This document shows positions 1 through 12,000 of a DNA stretch of 64,000 nucleotides, one piece after another (position 1 is the stretch's first letter; each line of letters begins with the position of its first letter). The position numbers and the translations under genes are program-made. Source of the DNA: Patiria pectinifera (Eukaryota; Echinodermata; Asteroidea; Valvatida; Asterinidae); the NCBI GenBank assembly GCA_029964075.1, contig CM057135.1, positions 28,323,366-28,387,365 of the forward strand, written 5' to 3'. The notes under the pieces were generated by a model. The model was not told the DNA's origin. It did no database searches and saw only the letters and a list, made by a program, of their open reading frames with translations.

Positions 1-3000
1 CTCTTGACATACTCAGTGCCCACTCCATGCATGGCTGTGTAGGTGATTCGCACAGGACAATTCACATTCAGCTCTCTGTGTCAGAAAAAGAAAATCAGGA
101 CAGAAATATCAATCAGTCCATTTTCAGTGCACTCAATTTGAGTTCCCGTGTTAGGTTAAACAAAGAACTTGACCGCGTGGGATTTGAACCTCAAACCTCG
201 GATATAGTGTCCTGTTGCTCTACCAACTGAGCTATCAAGCCCTACACTGGGGTTCTCTCAAATTGCAAATGCCTCGTTTGGGGGGTAACTAACTGCCTGA
301 AACAGATGGCCAAATAGCATTTTTAAAGTTTGCCTTTAAACTCTTGCCACATTTTCTCTGCATTTTTTGTTTTTTTGTTTGTTTGTTTTTGTAGAGTAAA
401 CTGAACCAAAAGCTAACCTTGTTTGGTTTGATTGAAATTTGATTTGCAATGCAATCAAATTGGTTTAATGTGCCATGTTGAGTTTTGTCACACTGTAAAT
501 ACAGCTAACCAACTAGGGTCCCTAGGGCGCATCATTAGAATGCCTATTGACACTGTCCTCAAACGTACGGGATCCAAATGAAAAATTACATACCACATAT
601 GTAATTTTTATTTAAAAAAAACCAACTTTCGCATTATCATAAATAAGTCACAACTGCATCTGGTATGAAGATGACATTTTTGAATGACCAAGTAAAGTAC
701 AGCCTGTAGGAAGTGCTTTTGCATTCAAGAATGCAATTATCTTTAATAATTGATTTCCTGGGATAAATTCATTTATTTTTTCCTTCACAAGAGTGTGGAT
801 ACTATGGCTTCAATTAATAACAAGCCGGACGTGCTCAAATTGAAGTCACGATCTCGGCATTCCTGGGAGACTTGAGAAGACTAGTAATTACAAGGATTCG
901 TGATCAAAGCACTCTCGAGAGTACAGATGAAAGACAGACCTTGGCGCAGTCTACATGTCAATTGTCATATCTCACTCCTTTTGTATAGCAGTCGCAAAGA
1001 CAACAAAAGCACGGAACACACGTCAGTGCTCTATTGTGCTAAAAAAAGAATTCCAGTTGGAAGGTGCCGGTTGTCATGGCAACATCCAAATGACCTTTGC
1101 TGGAAATCACAAAGAGGTCTGGTCCAGCATTGGAATAATAAATGACCGTGATTTTGTTGGAGTATCAATAAAAGATGTACTGACTGATTTAAAGAAAAAC
1201 CCTGTCCAGTGATGGAAATGGTCGGAGTGAAGCTTCAATAGGACTGTAGGGTGATAAGGGTAGATCAAGTCTTATAAAGATCACTTGCTAGATTTGAATG
1301 CTAAAATGTGAATAAGATTAGCTTGTCTCTACTGTTAAAATCAGTACAGGCTTTTGCTAACAGAGCTTCTAAGCAGAAGATACTGCTTAGATGATTGAAG
1401 TGCTAAGCGAAGAAACAGCACTTGGGCATTTTGTGACATTTAGGCAGATAACCTGTTTTTTACTTTGGAGCAAATATTCCCTGATTAGCAGTTTACTGAA
1501 GGCAGCTCTGCCACGTGCTGTGCAGTTAGGGAAACGTAAAGGTAAAGGAAAAGCCTTCTGGTATCTTGGCCCATTTTCATGGCTCTACTATGCATGGAAA
1601 ACTGCACTCATGATCACAAGCCACTAAGCATCAACATACTGTGTTACAACTGCAAGCAGTTAGCACAGAAACCATAGATATGGGGTATTTAACCTGCCAA
1701 ATATGCTTATTGAACCAACATAATTTTTTTCTTAAGTAACTTCGCTTAAGGCCTATTTATACACACGTGACTTTGTCACGGTTTTTATAAATATATATAA
1801 ATAAGTAAGCGTGTTCACATTAACGCGACAACGTTGTGCCACTTATTGTGCAATTAAACAAAAAAATCAAATTTGAAGTAAGATTTGAGGCTTTGCATGG
1901 TGGAGATACTAAATAATGAAAGGTTTGCGGAAACACCATGTGCGAATAATCTCAACTAAGAGAATGGTTCTGAAAAGAACCAGAGGTATAAACTCGACGT
2001 TCTGGTCAGTATGCTCTGACCGTCTTCAGGATAGTGAAGTAATTTCAATTTGCGACACAAAACGTTGAAACGTATTTCACTGAACTACTTGTTTATCAAA
2101 GATGGACGAAAAGAACAAACGACACATCTAAGTGTTTGTGAACACACGCGCATCTGTGACATTGCCGTGCTATAAAGTCGTTGCAACAAAATCGCGTATG
2201 TGTAAATAGGCCTTTATGGTATTCAGAGCCATTCCTTCACCGTCAAAGTCCTCAGTACCTGTCATAGATCTTATTCTGCATGTCTTCCAGATAGACCTGC
2301 ATGATCTCATCCAGCGGATCCTTCTTCATGGGGCTGGTCTCCACGATGGACGTGTCCCACGATGTCTGCCACGGTTCTAGATTAGCCTTGATGTGTTTGG
2401 CGATTCCCGAGTCATGAGGAGAAACGATCTGATGACAAATTGAATAAACATTGATTTAGATTCCTTTGAAATAAACGGCACACAACTTTTAGTCAATTTT
2501 TATAGTCAATTTTATTATGCACCAGTCATAAAGATGCAAAACTTCTCTTAATCATTCTAAATACCAATGTGTTGCAGATTTATCTTGAGCATGCCAGTTG
2601 ACAATTTTTTTTATTGAATCCACTGACACTGATGCATTGACTGAAGTCATTTTTATGTGGTCGTTCTGATTCTGGCCCATTTGATAACATCAAACACATT
2701 ACACATTACACTACAGACACTGCATCATGCCCAGGTCTGTGTTTATGTACATTATGCATACCAGGATGCAACATGACAGCCGATACACTTGTTTATTGCT
2801 TCGTCCAATAATATTTACTTCTATTATCAAACAAACAGGGAAAACTGGGAACCTTAAAACAATTGATGATATAACTAAACAAAAAAGTTTAGACAATGTA
2901 CTATTCCCTTTTCTTGGCCAATTCCTGGATATTTGTAAAATTAGATTCATCAATGAGGTGCTTGAATTTCGGGACAAACTGCAGGGTTTACCGCTCAATA

Positions 3001-6000
3001 AAACAAATGGTCTAGGAACAATTTTGCAAAGATCGATCTATAGTAGTTTTAAATTTTGAAACATTAAACAATTAAAAGGACTTTAGACTTTCCGGACACT
3101 CAATGTTGCGGCAATGCCTACCTGGGCACTATTCCTACCTGGGCACCATTCTTACCTGGGCACCGTTCCCCCAGTAGACTTTATAGCCGTTGTCCCCTCT
3201 GGGGTTGTGGGAGGGTGTGACCATCACCCCTGCAGCTGCTCCCAATTTCTTGATCGCGTAAGCCTGGCAAGGAACACAAACGAAACAGTTATTAAACAAA
3301 ATGAAAGTCATAAGTAGTGGCAGTTCATTGACATGTTGAGGATAGTTTTTTGAAAAATAGAATGTTCGATCTAGTTCTAATCCTTTCCGTCTGACTTCCC
3401 CAAGTACCGGCACCCACAACAAAGCTGGTGACAGAACCTTCACAGTCACTGCAGCGAAGGAGTGGAACAGTCTGCCCGTTTCCATTCAAAATGCTAATTC
3501 GCTCGAACAATTCAGGAACACGATCAAAACCCATCTGTTCCTGCAGCAATCAATTCATTTGTCAGCTGTAAATTGTGTTTATTGATGGATGTAATTTATT
3601 TATTTACTTTACTTGTTGATTATTTGTAAGCGCTGTGATTTAGTTTACTAGTAAGAGCGTTTAAAAGGAATATACAACATTTGCTTTTGCTGTAATTTTC
3701 AGAAATGGATAAATTTGGGGGTTAGTATTTTATAGCAAATATTGTTACACTGACTTGTTTAAAGTTTTGTGTTCGCAGATGCTGGAAAACCAAAAAAACT
3801 ATCATTTTCCTGTAGTTTGGTTCCCTGACCCCACTTAAGATGAAACAGAGCAATTTATAGACGTCAGGGAATTGTAAGGTCAGGGAACCAGTCTAGCTGG
3901 CTTGTACCCATTCATTGGTGTGTAATCAATTGCAAACATGTGGACAAACTAAATATGGTAAACTGGGGGCAGTATTTGAAGAAGAAAAAACAGTTCTTTT
4001 TCCAACACTGGTCGGCCGACCGGCTTGGAAAATGATACAAAAATACCACTTTTCTTGAAAATGACAGCACATAAGGTGCCATGATTTTACATGATGCTTT
4101 AGACTGTCATTCCCTAATAGTCCAGTAAGGTATTTCATAATAATTTGGTAGTGTTGTTTTTGATGTTTGCAAATGTTGTATATTCCCTTTAAATGGTGAT
4201 GATTATTATTATTAAATGCCTGAAAACAATTATGTTTTTGTTTGAGCATTTAATAAAACTGCATTGACAAAAAAATTGGATGGGGACAATTAAATGAGGC
4301 TGCTAAGTAGATATAATTGCTTAGTAAATGTGCTCAGCCGAAGTGGTCACCTGTTTTTGCTCAATATGTTCTCATATATTCTTTTGAAATGTTATGGTAA
4401 ATCTATCAAAAAGACAAACAAAGAGAATACAGATGTTATGAACTCACAACAAACGGCGTGGGGACTATCTTTGAGAACAGGAAGACCGGCAGTCCAGCTT
4501 GCAGCATAATGGCTGCGGTCAGATCAGCATATCTAAGGAGAGAGCGGCACACAGAGTTAGTCATTACAGCGTGGAGATTCCCAGGGGGGTTCTTTGTTTT
4601 ACCTTAACTCCTTGGGCGTTCCTTGCCAGGCATTTTTCCCGGATCTCCAAAAATACCACAGTATAGTTTGTGGTTTAACCCCAACCACCCCAACTCCATC
4701 AAAATCCATCCCCCCATTTTGGTGGATTTTGGGGGACTTGGTCCAGAAGGCCTGGCGTGACTAAATATTGATAGAGTATGATGGACTTGGGCCTAATGGC
4801 CTGAAGCAGTGCTAGGGGCATCCGATTTATTTTGACTACCAGTGGCTTGCTGTACTGCTATTTTGATAAAAGCCATGTGCATCAAGTCCATGAATGTCAA
4901 CCAGTGCATCAGTGGTGGATTTCATTCTGTTATGTACAGTTTTGTATTGGAGGCACAGTGATTGATGGATTTTGATGGAATTGGTCCGGTTCCTAGTTAA
5001 AGACGCTAGGGAGTTAGTGTTAAGTATAGTTTGGGCTTTTAATGTTCAGTGCAATTGAATATATTTCAATTTGCGCTGCTGTAGAAATGAATAAATATTC
5101 ATTGTTATTATTATATAATACCCACAATTTTTTTTTTTTAAATGGTTATATATTTTTGTTCAAATGACATTATTTAAACGGAACATAAAAAGTAAAGAAG
5201 GAAAGACAAAGAAGAAAACACTTTCTTTGTCACACAAAGAATCAGTCTACGTATTTTACTAAAATAAAATTGAAGAAGAAACCGGTTAAAACCACAAAAA
5301 AACCACCAAAAACAAAAACAACACCCCAAATATATTGTACCTTCTGCTGCAGTGCCTGGCATCATAGCCGATGATTACACCTTGTGACTTGCACTCTGGG
5401 TTGACTGACTCCAGGTAGCGGACCAGTCCCTAAAAACAACATCAAAAACAGAAGATGTTATTTGTGCATTTTGACTTGAAGATCAGAGTGATTTACGCCA
5501 ATTTTAATAAATTATCAAATTTGCTTTTAAAAAGCAGGTACAGATTATTTTTCATGAGCTTCCTGCTGGTTCTGTAAAAGATTAGGCTTTCTACATATTT
5601 AATTAGTAACATATGTTGCATTATACAGGCTGGGATTAAATTGTTTTGCATTTAAATGGGGGTTGTATCTGGCCGGACTGTTTACAGTGATCCAAAAAAT
5701 CCACAAAAATAAAATATTTGGCGAGAGGAAAACTAAATTGAATCAGACAAATTGAAATGAGCAAAATACAGTTGGCTACGGAATCGTTAAATCAGAAAAT
5801 TCTGACTGACAAATGACAAGGATTACTGCTGTCACTGGTGCATTGAATTATTTAATCCTCCTACTGTTTGAACAGTCACAGACAGTCAAAATTTCCATTC
5901 ACTTCCCCCGCTATACTTTTAACACAGGCTAGTCACCAACAGTCAGATCATATTTCAAGCAAGCACTTTGACTAGTCAAATTCAGCCAACAGACAAAAGC

Positions 6001-9000
6001 AGGCAACTGGTAGGCTCAGCTGTCTTATCTCTTATCAACCACCTACATAGCTGTATCAAGTTATATAAACAGTCACAGCCAGTCAATCCTGCTTTATGTA
6101 GACTGGAAGCTCTCAACTGTTAACAACAATCACTTGACTTATTTTGACTGAAGAAGACAGCTTTGCAACGAATGTATGTTTGCACAGGAGGGTTGAAATA
6201 ATTTTAATAAATAATTTTAATAAATTTTAATAAAGTTGATAATAAATTCAAGCCGATCCTAAAAGAGTCTCCTAAGTATATGTATGTTATTTTTGATTGT
6301 TTGCAAATTTAGCATCTGATATTATTTTCAGACTGTTTACCATGTAGCTTCTTATAATTTTTTTAAAAAATTTCTGAAAGAATCTTGTGGGCCAGTGACA
6401 TTTCAGGTGGGATCGTGTCGTGTGTAGCCAAACAGTACAGTGGGCTAGAAAAAAATTCTTAAAGTGACGGCCAGAAACCTCCAATTTTTATTTCTTCTGC
6501 TGTTTGTTTTCCTACACAATGTATTCAGTTGGCAACATTAAATCCAGCACTGCAAAAACTGCACGTTCCTTTTACATGACACCCTCGATGCTCCCAGCCA
6601 ATTTGTAATGAATAATAAATGCATGTGTCCAACGGCACCACATAGATTACACTTACAACTTAAGAGCAGTCGGTTTCAAGATCAATACAATGTAGGCTAA
6701 ATGGCATGCATACAAGCAAGGCACGTACGTACGCTGGCCTGCAGCACAGCACACAAACACATATTGACACTGTGGCAAAAAGGTCTGACTTGAGCTCTTC
6801 TACAAATGAGGCAGTGTGCTTAGAAATGTCCATTTCGGTCAGCCAATGGGGCGAATTTAAATATTGGTTCTGGCCATCACCAAGGTTATTTCATTTGCAC
6901 TCAGTGCTGTGAAAAAGCGTGTGAGAAAAGAATCTCAAACTTGTTTTTTTTTTCACAAGCTTTCAGGCAGAACTTAGAATACGTTACTAATACAATTATG
7001 GCAGTGCAGGGCTGAGGCGAATAATGGAACTGACTTCTCCCTGGCGCAAAATCTATCGGGAGTCACTGGGGATAATTAAGAGATGCAGGCGGGGCAGTCA
7101 ATCTTGATTTGGAAATTACAGCCGAGCGGTTTCGCAGAGGAATCTGGTGATTTCCTGTGCAAAATTTCAAGATGTAATTATTTAAAGGGGCACTAGGTCC
7201 TGAAATCCCTGAAAATTTCATGTTTTGGACTGTTTATTTATCCTATTTCGAACATGTGGTTGAAAGGAAACCAACCAACCTGAGAAAAGAGGAAAAATCC
7301 CCTGTTGTTTACATCCGACACAATGGAGTACGAATACGTTTTTCGTGTCTTTCTCATACAATGTACGATATACACGTAGTGTATCTCGGAACAGCGGTGA
7401 CCAGTCACCAATGCAAAAAATGTGGTTTCTTCAACGTCCGCAAAAGGCAAACACTTTACGAATGAAATCACAACTAGCATCCAAACAGCTCGAATTTATG
7501 GGGTCGCAAAAGAGGACCCTGAAATTCGTTCTCGCACGCATAACACAAAAACGCCCAGTTTTTAAAGGATAGTTGTGTGGATGTTTATATTCTAGTTTTA
7601 ACTGTTCTTTCCGATTAACATAATCTCATTCAAAGCGCGTTTTGTAGCCCAATTGGGCTGTTCCAGGACCTAGTGTCCCTTTAAACAGGAGGAAATGTCA
7701 AATACCTGGCCGGTTTGGATAATGGTCAGATCGTTGATTCTGGCAGGCCCAGCCTCCATGGCAGCTCTCAGACCTATGAAAAATATAAATGAGTGATAAA
7801 ATAAATGAGGAATGGATAAGCAATGCAATTTTAATAGAAATTATTTGAACCCTAGACCGTGTCCGAATTACTTGGCAATGGCTGGAGATTACACACAGGT
7901 CTAAGGGAAGTGGCTGCAGCCGCTTTCATAGGCGTGTATGTATTTTACAGCCGTAGCCATGTAATTCGGACACGGCCTTATTTATAAACTCAAAGCAACA
8001 AAATTATACGTGTGTCAGAAATAGTTCTTGTAAATGACTGGTTCCAATGCTTGTCAATTGCTATACTTATCATGGACTTGTAGTATGGTGCAAAAGTTCT
8101 ACATTAAATTATTTGATTAAAATGTATGTCATTCATATTTTCTTCACAAGCTGTTTTAGTTTCCAACGATGGTCGGCCGACCATCGTTGGAACAAAAATG
8201 GCTTTTTTTCAAATACTGCCCCCAATTTACCAAATATAGTTAATCCACATTTTGTTTGCAATCGGTTGTACACATCTGTGAACAGGTACAAGCCAGCTAC
8301 ACTGGTTCCCTGACCTTACAATTCCCCGATGTCTCAAAATGCTCCATTTCATCTGTGGGGCCAGGGAACCAAACAACATGATTTTTTTTTTTGGTTTTTC
8401 AAGCATCTACAAACACAAAACTTTAAACAGGTCAGTGTAACAATATTTGCTATAAAATACTAACCTCCCATATCCATCCATTTCTGAAAATTAAGCAAAT
8501 ACTGTATATTCCCTTTAAATTAATTATTCCATTTCAAAAAATAACAATCCTCTTCAAGGACACGACAATGACAACAAATATTAAACACTAAACACAGACC
8601 AATCAAAGCGAGGCAAGAGCCCGCTAGTTTTTTAAGACTGATGGTATGCTTAAAGGTAATGGACATCATTTGCATAAAAAAACAAGTTTTTTCGATTCAA
8701 GGTACAACAATGCATCTGATGCAGCTTATTAAAAATCATACTAGGCATACTAGGCCCAATGATTTCACAGATGCTTGATCCTTACAGTCAAGTAGGACAT
8801 TTCGTGATATTTTGACAGTTTCCTTTTGGAATGTGTGCAAATGTTTACCTTTAATAGCATGGTTGGACCATAATTGGACCGTGCTATTGCAACAGTCGTT
8901 TATTCTTTGGTAGATGTCTAAAATGTAAGGCTTTCAAATTGATAAGAAAGAAATTGCTGATAGCAAATGGCCCAGGGTCTTGAGTGCTAGATTCATAAAG

Positions 9001-12000
9001 CACCACGCTAACACCTTCACCACAGTGTTTAATGATCCATGGCCTGGACAAAAAATTCAGAGCACTTGGAAGTGCAAAGAAAATGACAAGCCACTCAGCC
9101 TATTCAGAATGCACCACCCACGTCTAGAAAGCATCCACTAACAGCATTCTGTCCAGCGTGTTGTACACTGCACTTATATCCTGATGACGAGATTTCCTCT
9201 GCTTACAGACATATGTGTTTATTGACATTAGGCCATCTTCCACTACCAGGCACTTATCTTCACAGCAGTGCCGTACACATTGTGCATGGGTCACTAGAGA
9301 AATCAATTACTACACAAAAAATCCCTTTCGAAAATAAGACATGGTTTACAGCTATTCATATAAACACGGGCCATGTGTTTATCAGCAGATACTCTGCCTG
9401 GTAATTCTAATGCACATTAATCATAATTCACAATGACAGAACTCCAGTAACTACAAGTAGCCAACCAAAAATCTTAATTGAATTAAACACACTCATCTGC
9501 ACGTGAATGTACCAGGACATCAGATATTACAAAGGGGAAGTTAAAATATGACTGGATCTTTCAAGTCATCACAGGGTTGATGTACACGTGTTTTACAGTT
9601 GTGTGCAAAGTCCTGTTTTTCAACCATTTACATGTAACTAAACATGTACATTTTTAAAAACTGGGTTCTTTTTTTTAATTCTATCTATTGAAATGAATAA
9701 CACCGAGTAGACGAATCCATTTTTATCTAATTTCTTTCCGTAATATGACTCACATTTGTACTTTCCACTCCGCTAACCAAACAAAAGAGGAGTTTTACAA
9801 AGCTAGAGTACCGGTAGTATTATTGCACAATTTTTATTGAAACTGAAAGCAAATGACTGATTTCATCATTCAAAAACTACAATGCAGTGTGTGACAAATT
9901 GTGTGGTCATGCAGCCCCCAAAGGAAACTGTGAAACCATGGTGAAACAGAAACTGCGAGTACATGCACAGCACACTCTTAAACCTTATCCCCCAAGGCAG
10001 TTTCGTTCAGAAACCTGTTTACCGACTTTGTCAAACTCCAGCCTTGCAATTTGTATGGCATATTCTTGGCAAATGTACTGAAAACACATTATTTTTCAAT
10101 CTCTGAGTGGTTGGCCAATGCATTGTCAGCCTTGTTATTACTTGGGTCAATATTGGTCAAGACCCCCATTGGTTTGTACACAGTACTAGGCCAGAAGGTG
10201 AGGAAGAAAAATTTGACCGATTGTGACCTCTTAAATGGAAAATACAACATTTGCAAACATCAAAAAATAAAACTACCAAATTATTTTGAAATACCTTGCT
10301 GGACTGTTAGTGAATGACAGTGTAAAGCATCCTGTAAAATCGTGGCACCTGGTATACTGTCATTTTCAAGAAAAATGTTTTTTTTTGTAGCAATTTCCAA
10401 CGCTGGTCGGCCGACCAGCGTTGGAAAAAAATGGCTTTTTTCAAATACTGGCCCCAATTGACCATCGCATTTGTCTGACGAGTCTGACACAACAAGAACA
10501 ATCTATTTGTGTCATATGCAAAGTGTCAAATTTCTTTATTGACACTGAATTCATAGACAGGAAAAACTGATCTATTGAGCAAACTTATGGTAAACAATTG
10601 AAAAAAAAAGTCTGATATCTGACCATAACTTCACCCAATGATCCTATCTTACTGACCCACAAGTTGCCTGATGTAAATTGTCCGGCTGAGGTAGGTGCAA
10701 AATGCAAAGTACATCAGTTCGATAACTGTGGCGTGTGTGAACAAAGTCCAATCACGCTGACGTAGGCAAGACACAATAAAATACCACTTAATTACACTGC
10801 AGATTAAAAAAGCTTTCTATAAAAACATGTACACGTGTAATTGTATTCTTGAAAGGAAAATCTTGCAGGTGTTTAATTGACACGAGGGAGTTTTAGATGA
10901 TGAAATTTTCGCTAAATATTTCTCAAATTTGTGAATAGTGAAATCCTGCACATCATCCACAAACATGTAAATTATGAAATACACATGATCAAATGTTCAT
11001 TCATATGAAATCACAAAGCTTGCATTGAATATTCTTTTCCTATTACTTCAGAAAAACTGCAAATATTTTTGGGGCTGGAAACAAGTAGTCTTCCCAAGTA
11101 GTCAAAGCCAGATTTGATTCAAGAGAAATTTGTACGGGTAATAGAACAACAAAAGCTGCGATAAAGCACTCAATGGGGACATTGTGCTACTGCATACTAC
11201 ACAACACTGTGTGATTGAACTTTCATAACAATGGTACTATTCAGGGCCAATGTTGCATGGAAAAAGTGTTTAGCAGATTGTGTGAAGTTGTGACAGAAAG
11301 ACTGTACATGGTGACTAACTGAACTAACTTTGAGGGATTTGATTTCTTTTTGGGGGGAAGGAGGTCTTGGTCAATTCTGGGGAGAAAGTGATGCACATTT
11401 TCTTGTTTGTTTGTTGTTTTTTCTTTTTTTAGTTCAGGCTGCAACTGGAAAGTAACCAAAAAAGGAGGAAATTGTGAAGTGAAATCCGAGCAAAAGTTGC
11501 ATGCACAGTATTGAGAGTTCCAAATTTTCGGACTACATGCGAGCGTGATATTAAAAATTGAATTACCTGCGGTTCCAAATGCAATTCTTGTATCAAATCT
11601 CTCGTGGAGTACCTTTGTACTGTGGTTGCTGACGAGTTCTACCACTTCCTGCCTCGTGGCCATGTTCTAGATAAGTGATAAGAAACAATGTCAAGGTTAT
11701 TGATCCTGAATCAATTTTTTTTTAATTTGAGGTGTAAACCTATGGGAATATATTAGTCCGAAAATTTGGGACTCTAAATACTGTGTATGAGAGTCCCAAA
11801 ACATAAGGTATTGAAAACATGCAAATACAAGAAAATAAACTGGCACCCGAAACAACCAGTCCAACACAGCTTCAGTACTGCATCAATCAACGATGCTAAA
11901 AGAATTTAAGGAACTAGTCTCTATTTACTACACATTTCTCCATAGTCAGTCACCAGACTAATGACACTGAATGAAGATGTCAGTCTTTTCAAACAGTTGG

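Noticed and set aside
166..241. A functional tRNA gene
   Set aside because: A and B boxes are good, but the anticodon arm and T stem do not pair properly.
2711..3059. Overlapping frames of 95-110 codons on both strands in a PGM2 intron
   Set aside because: No family resemblance or splice support, and AT-rich composition.
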